64,000 nucleotides of DNA from Eubacteriaceae bacterium Marseille-Q4139 (GCA_018223415.1 JAGTTQ010000001.1:3211365-3275364); one strand, 5' to 3'. Positions 53,396 through 61,874 are shown, counted from the stretch's first letter. The notes: generated from the sequence alone by a model not told the origin. Translations and numbers: made by a program.

Positions 53396-53429
53396 CCGTG
53401 CGCTCTTTTTTGGAATGGAGGTGTAAGCG

Positions 53430-54428
53430 ATGAAGATTGCAGTCCTGTCTGACACCCACGGCCTTCTGAGGCCGGAGGCGGCGCGGCGGATTGGCGAATG
53501 CGATGCGGTGATCCATGCAGGAGATTTCTGTACGAAGGAGATCTGGGAACAGGTTTCGGCATGCAGGAAGCCGGGAGCAGAGTTTTATGCGGTAAGAGGG
53601 AACAACGACAGGGAATTCATGGACTTCCTGCCGGAGAGCCAGAGCTTTGACCTGGGCGGCTTCCGTTTTTTTCTAGTGCATGACATCGAGGATCTTCCGC
53701 GGGAGCTTTCCGAATGCCAGATCGTGATTTTCGGCCATTCCCATAAATATGCTAAGATAGAGCGGGACGGGAGACTGTGGCTGAATCCGGGAAGCTGCGG
53801 GAAACGGCGGTTTTCCCTTCCGGTCACCATGGCAGTTCTTCATCTGGAGGCCGGTGCATGGAGCGTGGAGCGGATCGAACTTTTTCCAGGGGAGAAGGAG
53901 CTTACGGAGTTGAGCCGGTTTTTAAGCCTGATTCTGCGCCATAAGCCGGAGGCCGCAGGCATTGCTTTAGACGGGCATGGATGGGCAAAGGTGGACGAAC
54001 TTCTGGAGGGGATCCGGAAGACGCGGCCCATAAGCATGGAGATCCTCGAGGAAATTGTCCGCACGGATAAGAAGATGCGGTATTCCTTTAATGAGGACAA
54101 GACGAAAATCCGGGCAAACCAGGGGCACTCCATTGAGGTGGACGTGGAACTGAAACGGGAAGAACCGCCGGAGTTCCTCTATCATGGGACGGGGGAGAAA
54201 TTTGTCTCTTCCATCGAAAAGAAGGGACTGCTCCCTAAAAGCCGGCTCTATGTGCATCTTTCCGGCGATCCGGAGACGGCAAAAACCGTTGGGAGCCGCC
54301 ATGGGAAGCCGGTGGTTTTCCTCGTGGAGAGCGGCCGGATGGCAAAGGACGGATATGTGTTTTTCCGGTCGGTCAACGGCGTTTGGCTCACCGGAAAGGT
54401 GCCGGAGAAATATTTAAAGCGGTTATGA
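53430..54428 (+). CDS. Fusion of YfcE-type phosphodiesterase and Tpt1/KptA RNA 2'-phosphotransferase
   Basis: 332 residues in two domains. Residues 1-152 are a calcineurin-like phosphoesterase of the YfcE/MJ0936 type with metal ligands D8, H10, D32, N59, H84, H103 and H105 (SDTHG, GD, GNND, GHSH). Residues 156-332 are a KptA/Tpt1 domain: LSRFLSLILRHKPE with R170-H171, IRANQGHS with R228, LYHGT, and GSRHGKPVV with R290, the family's catalytic Arg-His-Arg-Arg set. Tpt1 moves an internal RNA 2'-phosphate to NAD+. The phosphoesterase may process the resulting ends or product. GGAGGTG precedes the ATG. Confidence 0.88.
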   Translation: MKIAVLSDTHGLLRPEAARRIGECDAVIHAGDFCTKEIWEQVSACRKPGAEFYAVRGNNDREFMDFLPESQSFDLGGFRFFLVHDIEDLPRELSECQIVIFGHSHKYAKIERDGRLWLNPGSCGKRRFSLPVTMAVLHLEAGAWSVERIELFPGEKELTELSRFLSLILRHKPEAAGIALDGHGWAKVDELLEGIRKTRPISMEILEEIVRTDKKMRYSFNEDKTKIRANQGHSIEVDVELKREEPPEFLYHGTGEKFVSSIEKKGLLPKSRLYVHLSGDPETAKTVGSRHGKPVVFLVESGRMAKDGYVFFRSVNGVWLTGKVPEKYLKRL

Positions 54429-54458
54429 CATGACGGAAGACAGAAGGGAGCGGTGAAG

Positions 54459-54818
54459 TTGCGGCTTAAAAATATTTTGATTGTTGTCAGGGACCTGGAG
54501 CGTTCCAGAAGCTTTTACAGGGAGTTGTTCGGGCTGGAAACGGTGCGCGACGGCGACGGAAATGTGATTCTCACGGAAGGGCTTGTCCTTCAGGAGGCGT
54601 CTTCCTGGAAGGAGTTTACGGGAAAGGAGCCGACGGCAAAAAATCATGCGTTTGAGCTTTATTTTGAAGAGCGGGATCTTGAGGGTTTTGCCGAACGGCT
54701 GGAAAGATACGGCGGGATCCGGTATGAGAGCCCTCTGCATGAGCTCCCCGGCGGGAAAAAGACCCTGCGGTTTTATGACCCGGACGGAAATTTGATTGAG
54801 GTGGGGACGCCAGGGTGA
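54459..54818 (+). CDS. VOC-family (glyoxalase-like) protein
   Basis: 119 residues. One vicinal-oxygen-chelate domain: RLKNILIVVRDLERSRSFYR at the N-terminus, FELYFEERDLEGFAERL in the middle and the closing LRFYDPDGNLIEVG. TTG 54459 sits 8 bases after AGAAGGGAG; the GTG at 54453 is too close to it but remains possible. These small metal enzymes act on varied small molecules or drugs; the substrate is unknown. Confidence 0.82.
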   Translation: MRLKNILIVVRDLERSRSFYRELFGLETVRDGDGNVILTEGLVLQEASSWKEFTGKEPTAKNHAFELYFEERDLEGFAERLERYGGIRYESPLHELPGGKKTLRFYDPDGNLIEVGTPG

Positions 54819-54852
54819 GAGCGGTTCCATGAAAAAGGGGGTATCTGCCTGT

Positions 54853-55617
54853 ATGAAAAACTGGTTCACTATCGAACAGATTGACAACGGCACGTATGCG
54901 GTCAGCGAGTACGGGCACTGGGAGGAGACCCACTGCTACCTCGTTTGCGGGAGCGAACGGGCCGTCCTCATCGACACGGGGCTTGGCGTTTCCAACATAA
55001 AAGCAGAGGTCGACCGGCTGACGGCCTTGCCGGTCACGGCGGTTACGACCCATGTCCACTGGGATCACATCGGCGGGCACAGATATTTTGAGGACATTGC
55101 CGTCCACGAGGCGGAAAAGGAATGGCTTTCCGGTCATTTTCCCCTGCCTCTTAAGGCGGTAAAACAGAATCTGACTTGCAGGCCATGCGAGTTTCCGGAG
55201 GACTTTGAGCTGGAAAGCTACCAGATTTTTCAGGGAACGCCGAGGACTGTCTTTTCTGACGGCAGCCAGTTCGACCTTGGAAACCGCAGACTTTCAGTGA
55301 TTCATACCCCGGGGCATTCTCCGGGGCACTGCTGTTTCTATGACACGGAGCGGGGATACCTGTTTTCCGGCGACCTGATTTACAGGGGATGCCTGGATGC
55401 GTTTTATCCGACTACGGATCCGCAGTTGTTTTATGAGTCGGTAAAGAAGATAAGCGGCCTTTCAGTCAGCCAGATTCTGCCCGGACATCACAGCATGGAC
55501 GTTTCGCCGGCGATGGCAGGGCAGGTGCTCAGGGCCTTTCGTGAGCTTTCGGAGGCCGGGAAGTTAAAGCAGGGGAGCGGTGTGTTTGACTTTGGGGAAT
55601 TCCAGATTCATATTTAA
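54853..55617 (+). CDS. MBL-fold metallo-hydrolase
   Basis: 254 residues from ATG 54853; 54829 is an alternative. The metallo-beta-lactamase motif THVHWDHIGGH is near 62-72, with further metal ligands in HTPGHSPGHC near 150 and FSGDLIYRG near 172, and a late His in LPGHHS. It is cytoplasmic and probably hydrolyses a thioester, phosphoester or lactone; the family is too broad to say which. Confidence 0.87.
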   Translation: MKNWFTIEQIDNGTYAVSEYGHWEETHCYLVCGSERAVLIDTGLGVSNIKAEVDRLTALPVTAVTTHVHWDHIGGHRYFEDIAVHEAEKEWLSGHFPLPLKAVKQNLTCRPCEFPEDFELESYQIFQGTPRTVFSDGSQFDLGNRRLSVIHTPGHSPGHCCFYDTERGYLFSGDLIYRGCLDAFYPTTDPQLFYESVKKISGLSVSQILPGHHSMDVSPAMAGQVLRAFRELSEAGKLKQGSGVFDFGEFQIHI

Positions 55618-55688
55618 GCGGTTTAGCGCCCATGCTGCGGCCATGGAACAATCAGGACAGATATCAGAAAATGGGAGGAAATTCGGCT

Positions 55689-56279
55689 ATGACAATGGAA
55701 GAGAGAAAAGCGAAGGGGCTTCTCTGGACAGATACGAAAGAGGCGCTGGAGGCACAGAAGAAGGCGCGCGGGCTTTGCTTTGACTTTAACCACATTCATC
55801 CGTCAGAATGCGAGAGGCGGAATGCGATGCTTCCGGAGATTTTCGGAAAGGTAGGGGAAGGCGTCTGGATTGAGCCGCCGCTCACATGTGCGTTCGGAAA
55901 GACCGTCACCATCGGCGCAAAAACCTATATCAATTCCAATCTGACGCTTGTGGATGACTATAAGATTACAATCGGAAGCGGCGTCCTGATCGGCCCCAAT
56001 GTCATGATTACGGCCACCGGCCACCCGGTTCACCATAAGCTGCGCCCCAACGGGGAGATGTATTCGTTTGAGGTTATCATTGAAGACAACGTCTGGATCG
56101 GCGGCAATGCCGTCATCCTGCCAGGCGTCCGGATCGGAGCCAACTCCGTCATTGGCGCGGGGAGTGTCGTCACGCGCGACATTCCTGCCGACTGCGTTGC
56201 GGTCGGCAACCCCTGCCGGGTGATCCGTGAAATTACGGACAGGGATCTGGAGTATTATTACAGGGATCTGCATGTGTAG
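55689..56279 (+). CDS. Maltose/galactoside-type O-acetyltransferase (hexapeptide repeat)
   Basis: 196 residues from ATG 55689 (GGGAGGAAAT ahead). It starts MTMEERKAKGLLWTD, the usual N-terminus of LacA/Maa enzymes, then left-handed beta-helix repeats (ITIGSGVLIGPNVMI and NVWIGGNAVILPGV), the catalytic His in TATGHPVHH and the tail VAVGNPCRVIREI. It acetylates sugars with acetyl-CoA. Confidence 0.9.
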   Translation: MTMEERKAKGLLWTDTKEALEAQKKARGLCFDFNHIHPSECERRNAMLPEIFGKVGEGVWIEPPLTCAFGKTVTIGAKTYINSNLTLVDDYKITIGSGVLIGPNVMITATGHPVHHKLRPNGEMYSFEVIIEDNVWIGGNAVILPGVRIGANSVIGAGSVVTRDIPADCVAVGNPCRVIREITDRDLEYYYRDLHV

Positions 56280-56361
56280 GGAGCGTGGGCATCTGGGAAT
56301 GAAGAGAAAAAGCTGTTTATCCACATTCCGGAGATTAAAAAATATATATGGAGGGATCCCT

Positions 56362-56781
56362 ATGCGAAAAGTATTCTTGACCTTATCGGCAAGCCTGCTG
56401 ATTTTTGCGGCATGTATCGGCTGTTCACAGGCGGATGGGCTGGCTGCGAATAATCCGGAAACAGAACACACGGCCGCGCCTGCTTCCAAGAGCAGTGAGC
56501 CGCTTTCGGCTGCGGGGGATGAGTCCTTAGACGGCAAAAAGTGCCTGACAGGGCTGTTTGGAGGCTGGAGCCGTATAGAAAAGACGATGTGGGTCAGTTT
56601 AACAGAAGACATTGATGAGGTGGAAGAAGGCCGCGGAGTTACCATTCAACTAAATGAAGAATTGGAAGAGCAGGTTCTGGATTTTGAAATAGGAGATATG
56701 CTGTACGTGTACTACGATGATATTTCCGTCACAGACGAACCATTGATCGCCGCCCCATACAAAGTCACATTGGCGGAGTAA
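56362..56781 (+). CDS. Small putative lipoprotein, family unknown
   Basis: 139 residues from ATG 56362 (GGAGGG ahead). It has a signal peptide (MRKVFLTLSASLLIFAACIG) with Cys18 or Cys21 as the lipid site; neither is a textbook lipobox. A Ser/Ala/Pro/Glu-rich linker follows, then a compact acidic domain (about 65-139) with IQLNEELEEQVLDFEIGDML. It is likely anchored outside the membrane. I do not recognise the family. Confidence 0.65.
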   Translation: MRKVFLTLSASLLIFAACIGCSQADGLAANNPETEHTAAPASKSSEPLSAAGDESLDGKKCLTGLFGGWSRIEKTMWVSLTEDIDEVEEGRGVTIQLNEELEEQVLDFEIGDMLYVYYDDISVTDEPLIAAPYKVTLAE

Positions 56782-56794
56782 AATAAGAACTATC

Positions 56795-56846
56795 GAAAAG
56801 TGTGAAGCCCGTAAAACCAGGAAAGCGCGGGACTTCACACTTTTTT
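56795..56846 (+). terminator. Terminator after the lipoprotein gene
   Basis: AAAAGTGTGAAG and CTTCACACTTTT arms, with inner CCCG/CGGG pairing and a T6 tail. Confidence 0.85.
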
Positions 56847-56856
56847 CACAAATAAA

Positions 56857-56883
56857 TTAGCACTCAACTATTGACAGTGCTAA
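56857..56883. promoter_or_regulatory. CIRCE element (HrcA operator) before tandem hsp20
   Basis: TTAGCACTC (56857-56865), a 9-base spacer and CAGTGCTAA (56875-56883) match the CIRCE consensus with one mismatch (C for G). It overlaps the -35 box of the promoter, as expected for HrcA repression. Confidence 0.9.
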
Positions 56884-56899
56884 TAATATGTGTTATAGT
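56871..56899 (+). promoter_or_regulatory. Promoter of the hsp20 genes
   Basis: TTGACA (56871-56876), 17-base spacer, TATAGT (56894-56899), inside and after the CIRCE element. Confidence 0.85.
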
Positions 56900-57011
56900 A
56901 CATGCAGAACAAAGGAAGAGAGATCAGAAAGCAGGAAATTGATCCCGCAGGTTTCTCCTCCGGTTCCGAAAATCATGGAAAGACATAGTGAAAGAAAAGG
57001 AGAGATGACTT

Positions 57012-57437
57012 ATGTTGATGCCTAGTATTTTTGGAGAGAGTTTGCTGGATGACTTTTTCGGAAATCCTTTCGATAGTTATAAAGGAACAAGTACAGATTT
57101 GATGCGGACAGACATCAAGGACACGGACGGCGGATATGAGATTACCATGAACCTGCCTGGTGTGCGGAAAGAAGATGTGAAGGCAGAGTTAAAGGACGGC
57201 TACCTGACGGTCACGGCTTCGTCCAATACGAACCGGGACGAAAAGGACAGCCAGGGCAGATATATCCGCAGGGAGCGGTACAGCGGTTCCTGCACCAGAA
57301 GCTTTTACGTGGGCGACCAGGTGACGGAGACCGACATCAAGGCGAAATTTGAAAACGGCACGCTGGCCCTCATGATCCCGAGAAAAGAAGAAAAACCGGC
57401 AGTGGAAGAAAAGAAATATATTTCCATTGAAGGATAA
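57012..57437 (+). CDS. Hsp20/alpha-crystallin small heat-shock protein, copy 1
   Basis: 141 residues. A short N-terminal arm (MLMPSIFGESLLDDFFGNPF) is followed by an alpha-crystallin domain (about 30-125) with ITMNLPGVRKEDVKAELKDG and NGTLALMIPRKEE, and the tail KKYISIEG. It is an ATP-independent holdase. It is controlled by the CIRCE element and is a tandem paralogue of the next gene, sharing both termini. Confidence 0.93.
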   Translation: MLMPSIFGESLLDDFFGNPFDSYKGTSTDLMRTDIKDTDGGYEITMNLPGVRKEDVKAELKDGYLTVTASSNTNRDEKDSQGRYIRRERYSGSCTRSFYVGDQVTETDIKAKFENGTLALMIPRKEEKPAVEEKKYISIEG

Positions 57438-57515
57438 CATTTGGATTTGGAACAAAACATGACGCCCCGGCCCCGGACGGGCCGGGAGAAAAAGAAAAAT
57501 ATGGAGGAATGACTT

Positions 57516-57980
57516 ATGTTGATGCCCAGCATTTTTGGTGATAACTTATTTGATGATTTTATGAACGACTTCCCGTTTTTTGATGACAGGGATATGAAAA
57601 AAATGGAGAAAAAGCTGTACGGACGCCATGGGAAGAACCTGATGAAGACGGATATCAGGGAGACGGAAGACAGCTATGAGCTGGAAATGGATCTTCCGGG
57701 ATTCTCCAAGGACGAAGTGAAGGTTTCCCTTGAAAACGGCTGCCTCACCATCAGCGCCGCCAAAGGTGTTGACAAAGATGAGCAGGAGAAGAAGACAGGC
57801 AAATACATCCGCAGGGAGCGGTTCGCAGGTGCCTGCGAGCGCAGCTTCTATGTGGGCGAAGAGCTGACCCATGAGGACATCAAGGGCGAATTTAAACACG
57901 GCATCTTAAGGCTGACAATCCCGAAGAAGGTGGAGAAGCCGGAGGTTCCGGAGAAGAAATTTATTTCCATTGAAGGATAA
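57516..57980 (+). CDS. Hsp20/alpha-crystallin small heat-shock protein, copy 2
   Basis: 154 residues. The arm MLMPSIFGDNLFDDFMNDF is close to copy 1; the crystallin domain (about 45-140) has LEMDLPGFSKDEVKVSLENG and HGILRLTIPKKVE, and the tail KKFISIEG. It is slightly longer in the arm, so it may form mixed oligomers with copy 1. It is 78 bases downstream in the same direction, with its own GGAGG site. Confidence 0.93.
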   Translation: MLMPSIFGDNLFDDFMNDFPFFDDRDMKKMEKKLYGRHGKNLMKTDIRETEDSYELEMDLPGFSKDEVKVSLENGCLTISAAKGVDKDEQEKKTGKYIRRERFAGACERSFYVGEELTHEDIKGEFKHGILRLTIPKKVEKPEVPEKKFISIEG

Positions 57981-57986
57981 ATAAGA

Positions 57987-58033
57987 AGAGGACGGAGGCT
58001 GTTCCCGGAAGGGGGACGGCCTCCGTCCTTTTG
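57987..58033 (+). terminator. Terminator after hsp20 copy 2
   Basis: GGACGGAGGC and GCCTCCGTCC arms followed by TTTTG. Confidence 0.85.
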
Positions 58034-58075
58034 CAGGTGCGGGAAACCGAATAAATCATGTTCCTGCGCCGAAAT

Positions 58076-59080
58076 TTATACACCCGTAAACGGTACCACA
58101 TCCTTTACGGCTTCTGCCGGGGAAATTTCCGCATCCTGATGGTCGATGTCGATGAGGCGGTACCTGTCACAGCCCATACCAAGCTCTTTCATGTAGGTGA
58201 GCTGGCGCAGGCCATGGCGGCTTTCAATCCGTTCCACGAGCGCCTTGTGATCGTCCTTCTTGAGAGCGTACACGAGATCGACGGAGGCCTGGTCGACGGC
58301 CAGGATATCGCGGGAGGCCAGGATGCCGATGTTAGGCGTCACCACAGGCATGGCTGCCGTGCCCTCACAGTCGCAGGAGACGGACATGTTCCGCAGGACG
58401 TTGACAAAGGTGATGTGTTCGCCGAAATGGTCGGTGACGGCCTTTGCAGACTCCATCATGCGCTCCATGAATTCCTCGCGTGCGATGTCCCACATGTTGT
58501 CGGAGCCGGGTGTCGTATGGATCATGGCCTTTCCGATACGGCCGTCGGCGCAGCCGATGCCGATATTTTTGGCAGAGCCGCCGAAGCCGCCCTGAGCATG
58601 GCCTTTAAAATGGGTCAGTACGAACATGGAATCATAGTCGAGAATCGTTTTTCCCATTTCCATCTCCGTAAACCATTTGCCGCCCTTTACAGGGAGCGCC
58701 ACTGTTCCCTCTGCATCCATAATATCCACAGGGCAGAAGGTCCAGCCGTTGACCTTTAAAGTTTCAAGGTGCTGCTCGGTGGTGTAGCGGCCGCCTTCGT
58801 AATACGTGTTTGTCTCGACGATGGAGGCGTCCGGCAGGCTGTTTTTCATCAGGGATTCGACCCAGGGCCGCGGGATGATGTTGGGCCCGTGCGGCTCTCC
58901 TGTGTGAAGCTTTACGGCAATTTTTCCTGTCATGGACTCCTTCACGCGGTCAAAAATTTTCTGAAGGCCCTCTGCGGAGAGATCCCTCGTAAAATATACG
59001 GCGGATTCACCTCCGGTGCGCTCCTCAAAGGGGATATAATGCTCTCCGCCGGTTCCCGGCATGGGTTTTTGTTCTGCCAT
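58076..59080 (-). CDS. DUF362 domain-containing protein
   Basis: 334 residues. The DUF362 pattern is visible: GKIAVKLHTGEPHGPNIIP near 52, LTHFKGHAQGGFGGSAKNIG near 155, ADGRIGKAMIH near 178 and DILAVDQASVDLVY near 262. Here there is no ferredoxin-like Cys cluster, unlike some members. The biochemical role is unknown. GGAAAGGAG precedes the ATG; it is a single-gene unit. Confidence 0.88.
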   Translation of the reverse strand: MAEQKPMPGTGGEHYIPFEERTGGESAVYFTRDLSAEGLQKIFDRVKESMTGKIAVKLHTGEPHGPNIIPRPWVESLMKNSLPDASIVETNTYYEGGRYTTEQHLETLKVNGWTFCPVDIMDAEGTVALPVKGGKWFTEMEMGKTILDYDSMFVLTHFKGHAQGGFGGSAKNIGIGCADGRIGKAMIHTTPGSDNMWDIAREEFMERMMESAKAVTDHFGEHITFVNVLRNMSVSCDCEGTAAMPVVTPNIGILASRDILAVDQASVDLVYALKKDDHKALVERIESRHGLRQLTYMKELGMGCDRYRLIDIDHQDAEISPAEAVKDVVPFTGV

Positions 59081-59168
59081 TTTTTATTCTCCTTTCCAGG
59101 GTACAGACATACTGTTTCTGATCTTTATTTTACTCCTTAGAGCACACTGTAAGTCAAGAGAAAAATCA

Positions 59169-59197
59169 TTGAGAATTCCGGGCGGCAATGGTACAAT
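59169..59197 (+). promoter_or_regulatory. Predicted promoter of the nitroreductase gene
   Basis: TTGAGA (59169-59174), 17-base spacer, TACAAT (59192-59197). Confidence 0.55.
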
Positions 59198-59266
59198 GTC
59201 CCTATATGAATCATTGTCCCTGCACGCTGATATGGACGGCAGGGCAGCAGAAAAGAGGAGAAAACC

Positions 59267-59812
59267 ATGAAATTTGAAGAGCTTCAGAACATCCGGGAAA
59301 GCTGCCGGGTGTACAGTGACAAGCCGGTTTCCCGCGAGATCCTGGCACACCTTGTGGACGTGGCGCGGTTAAGCCCGAGCGGCTGCAATGCACAGCCGTG
59401 GCGTTTCATCATCGTCGACGAGCCGGAGGCTCACAGCAAGGTCGTGGAGGCCTTCGACGACAACGGCCTGACCGGCTGCCCCTGGGGAGACAAGGTGCCG
59501 GCGTTCATCCTGATCTGTGAGGATGAGGCCCACTTAAAGCCTGGCGTCGGTGAGCACTACGGCTCCCAGCATTTCGCGCAGATGGACATCGGCATGGCTG
59601 CCATGGCTCTCTGCCTGGAGGCGTCGTCCATGGGTCTTGGAACCTGCATGATCGGCACCATGAACCAGGAAAAACTCCACAAGGCCTTCGGGATCCCGAA
59701 GGAGCGCCCTGTCCGCCTGATTATAACGGTGGGCTACCCGGCAGGAAACGGCGCCCCGAGGAAAAAGACGCGGAAAGCCCTTGAGGAAATCCTTACCTAT
59801 AATCATTGGTAG
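59267..59812 (+). CDS. Nitroreductase-family FMN protein
   Basis: 181 residues. It has FEELQNIRESCRVYSDKPVS at the start, the FMN block RLSPSGCNAQPWRFIIV near 35, DIGMAAMALCLEASSMGLGT near 108 and VRLIITVGYPAG near 150. It probably forms a homodimer with one FMN per site and reduces nitro or quinone compounds with NAD(P)H. Single-gene unit. Confidence 0.88.
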   Translation: MKFEELQNIRESCRVYSDKPVSREILAHLVDVARLSPSGCNAQPWRFIIVDEPEAHSKVVEAFDDNGLTGCPWGDKVPAFILICEDEAHLKPGVGEHYGSQHFAQMDIGMAAMALCLEASSMGLGTCMIGTMNQEKLHKAFGIPKERPVRLIITVGYPAGNGAPRKKTRKALEEILTYNHW

Positions 59813-59840
59813 GGCGGAAAGAAAGACGGCAGCACAGGTA

Positions 59841-59884
59841 CCGGTGCCCAGTGTATCTTCGGATGACGGGGCACCGGCTTTTTA
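59841..59884 (+). terminator. Terminator after the nitroreductase gene
   Basis: CCGGTGCCC and GGGCACCGG arms followed by CTTTTTAT. Confidence 0.85.
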
Positions 59885-59887
59885 TGA

Positions 59888-59917
59888 TTGACTTTTTCCA
59901 TGCGCGGTTGCTATAAT
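59888..59917 (+). promoter_or_regulatory. Predicted promoter of the RNA methyltransferase gene
   Basis: TTGACT (59888-59893), 18-base spacer, TATAAT (59912-59917). Confidence 0.65.
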
Positions 59918-59961
59918 CGTGGAAGCGGCCTGTATGCGGCCGAAGAAAGGCTGGCAGAAAA

Positions 59962-60870
59962 ATGGAACGAGGAATACCGGAATATTTATACGGACTTTTA
60001 GATAAACAGTATGGAGAGGAGACGGCCGGGGAAATTCTTAACGGTTACAGGAAAAGACGCCCCACAACGCTCCGGGTCAACCGTCTGAAAACAGACAGGG
60101 AAGCGGTGGAGGCGGTGCTTTCAGATGCCGGAATCGCATACCGGAGAGCGGAATGGATGGAAGATGCGCTGATTCTTGAGACAGCGCGGGAAAGCGAAAT
60201 CCGAAAGCTTCCCATGTACGAAAACGGCTGGATCTATCTCCAGAGCCTGTCCTCCATGCTGCCGCCGGTGATTCTTTCTCCAAAAGAGGGCGAGAGCATC
60301 CTGGACATGGCGGCGGCACCCGGGGGAAAGACGACGCAGATGGCGGCGATGACCGGCGGGAAGGCGCAGATCACAGCCTGCGAGCGGGATAAGATCCGGG
60401 CAGACAGGCTGCGGTACAACTTAGAAAAGCAGGGCGCCTTTGGCGTCTACGTGATGGTGGAGGACGCACGGCGGCTCGACAGCTTCTTTTCCTTCGACCG
60501 GATTCTTCTGGATGCGCCGTGCAGCGGAAGCGGTACGATTTTTTGGGAAGAGGGGAAGCCGCCGGTCCGCTTTACGAAGGACTTCTTAAATAAATGCACG
60601 AAATCCCAGGGGCAGCTTTTAAAAAAGGCCCTGGAAGTGTTAAAGCCGGGGTGGGAGATGGTCTATTCCACCTGCTCTGTGCTGGAGGCAGAAAACGAGG
60701 CGGCCGTGAAAAAGGCGCTGTCCTCGGGAATGGCAGAGCTTGTGCCCCTTCATCCGGAGGACTTTCCGGGAATCCCGTTCCTTCCGACCGCCATGGACGG
60801 CGTGCTCTGTGTGAAGCCGGACGGGCTTTACGAGGGCTTTTTTGCGGCAAAGCTCAGGAAAAAACGGTAG
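59962..60870 (+). CDS. RsmB/NOP-family RNA (cytosine-5) methyltransferase
   Basis: 302 residues. An N-terminal RNA-binding part has RPTTLRVNRLKTDREAVEAV near 34. The Rossmann methyltransferase has LDMAAAPGGKTTQMAA near 115 (SAM site), LLDAPCSGSGT near 180 and VYSTCSVLEAENE near 235; the last two carry the two catalytic Cys residues. It is shorter than RsmF, lacking the C-terminal PUA/RNA-binding extension, so the rRNA or tRNA target is open. Confidence 0.88.
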   Translation: MERGIPEYLYGLLDKQYGEETAGEILNGYRKRRPTTLRVNRLKTDREAVEAVLSDAGIAYRRAEWMEDALILETARESEIRKLPMYENGWIYLQSLSSMLPPVILSPKEGESILDMAAAPGGKTTQMAAMTGGKAQITACERDKIRADRLRYNLEKQGAFGVYVMVEDARRLDSFFSFDRILLDAPCSGSGTIFWEEGKPPVRFTKDFLNKCTKSQGQLLKKALEVLKPGWEMVYSTCSVLEAENEAAVKKALSSGMAELVPLHPEDFPGIPFLPTAMDGVLCVKPDGLYEGFFAAKLRKKR

Positions 60871-60883
60871 ACGGAGGGGAACG

Positions 60884-61582
60884 ATGCCATTTTTAAACGA
60901 TCTGAAACGGTTTTACGGCACCGGGGAGAAAAACCGGGCGGGTCAGAGCCTGGAAGAATTTTTAGATGCCTATGACCCGAAAAAATACGACTGCCCGAGC
61001 AATACGACGGACATCGCAGTGGTGCGGTGCAAAAGAAAGCTGGAGCGCTGGGGACAGCCCCTGGAACTCCTTTTAATCCGGCGGGGGAACCATCCGAGCA
61101 TCGGCTTCTGGGCGCTGCCCGGCGGCTTTGTGGAGCTTAAGGAAGACCTGGAGGCCGGCGCCAGAAGGGAGCTCGAGGAGGAAACCGGCGTGAAGGGACT
61201 CCCGCTCCAGCAGCTTCGCACATGGGGCGCTTACGACAGGGATCCGAGATGGCGCGTCATCACCACCTCATTTCTGGCTTTGGCAGAAGGCGAGCTTGCA
61301 GTCCGGGCCGGCGACGATGCGGCCGACGCCCTGTGGATGGAAGTCGGGCTTTCAAAGGCAGAGAGCGGAGACGGGAGAGAAGTCTGGGAGCTGGATTTAA
61401 AGAACCAGGCCCACGGAATTTCCCTGTATGCAAAGGCAGCCGTCACCTTTGACGCCTGTGGGATTTTGCCCCAGGAGCGCTATGAGCTTCTGGACTGCCG
61501 CGGCCTGGCGGTGGATCACGGCCTGATCATCGTGCAGGCGCTTCTCTATCTGAAAGAGCGGCTTGATAAGCGGCATGTTTAA
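60884..61582 (+). CDS. NUDIX hydrolase
   Basis: 232 residues from ATG 60884 (GGAGGGG ahead). The Nudix box is GGFVELKEDLEAGARRELEE near 86, continuing ETGV. About 60 residues precede it, with TDIAVVRCKRKLERWGQPLE, and a C-terminal winged-helix-like region (160-232) follows, as in ADP-ribose or NrtR-like proteins. It may be a hydrolase or a NAD-linked regulator; the intact box favours hydrolysis. It is 13 bases after the methyltransferase. Confidence 0.83.
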   Translation: MPFLNDLKRFYGTGEKNRAGQSLEEFLDAYDPKKYDCPSNTTDIAVVRCKRKLERWGQPLELLLIRRGNHPSIGFWALPGGFVELKEDLEAGARRELEEETGVKGLPLQQLRTWGAYDRDPRWRVITTSFLALAEGELAVRAGDDAADALWMEVGLSKAESGDGREVWELDLKNQAHGISLYAKAAVTFDACGILPQERYELLDCRGLAVDHGLIIVQALLYLKERLDKRHV

Positions 61583-61639
61583 AGCGGCGTCCAGGCGGGC
61601 AGAATAAAAGAAAACGGGAACAGAAAGGAGGCCCCTTCT

Positions 61640-61819
61640 ATGACGTGGATACTGACTGCGGGAATCGTATGCGTATTTCTTGCGGCCGCTGCCATATTTT
61701 TAGGCCTCCTGATTGCGCCTACGAGAGAGCAGAGAGAGTCGGAGGACGAAGAATTTCTGGAATATCTGAAAAATCGGGAAAAAAGCCAGGAGAGACGGGA
61801 CGGCTCTCAGAAGGCATAG
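61640..61819 (+). CDS. Small membrane-anchored protein
   Basis: 59 residues (MTWILTAGIVCVFLAAAAIF...). One N-terminal hydrophobic helix (about 3-26) is followed by a charged, helical cytoplasmic tail (REQRESEDEEFLEYLKNREK). AGAAAGGAGG precedes the ATG. I do not recognise the family. It likely ends the methyltransferase-NUDIX transcript, as a terminator follows at once. Confidence 0.65.
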   Translation: MTWILTAGIVCVFLAAAAIFLGLLIAPTREQRESEDEEFLEYLKNREKSQERRDGSQKA

Positions 61820-61820
61820 A

Positions 61821-61862
61821 GAAAGGGCACTGCCAGCGAAAACAAACGGCAGTGCCCTTTTC
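61821..61862. terminator. Bidirectional terminator between the small membrane protein and MATE gene
   Basis: AAAGGGCACTGCC and GGCAGTGCCCTTT arms with A- and T-rich flanks. Confidence 0.9.
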
Positions 61863-61874
61863 CTATGACGAGAT

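Noticed and set aside
58058..58759. 233-codon frame opposite the DUF362 gene
   Set aside because: Complement of a clear DUF362 protein; composition is that of a shadow frame.
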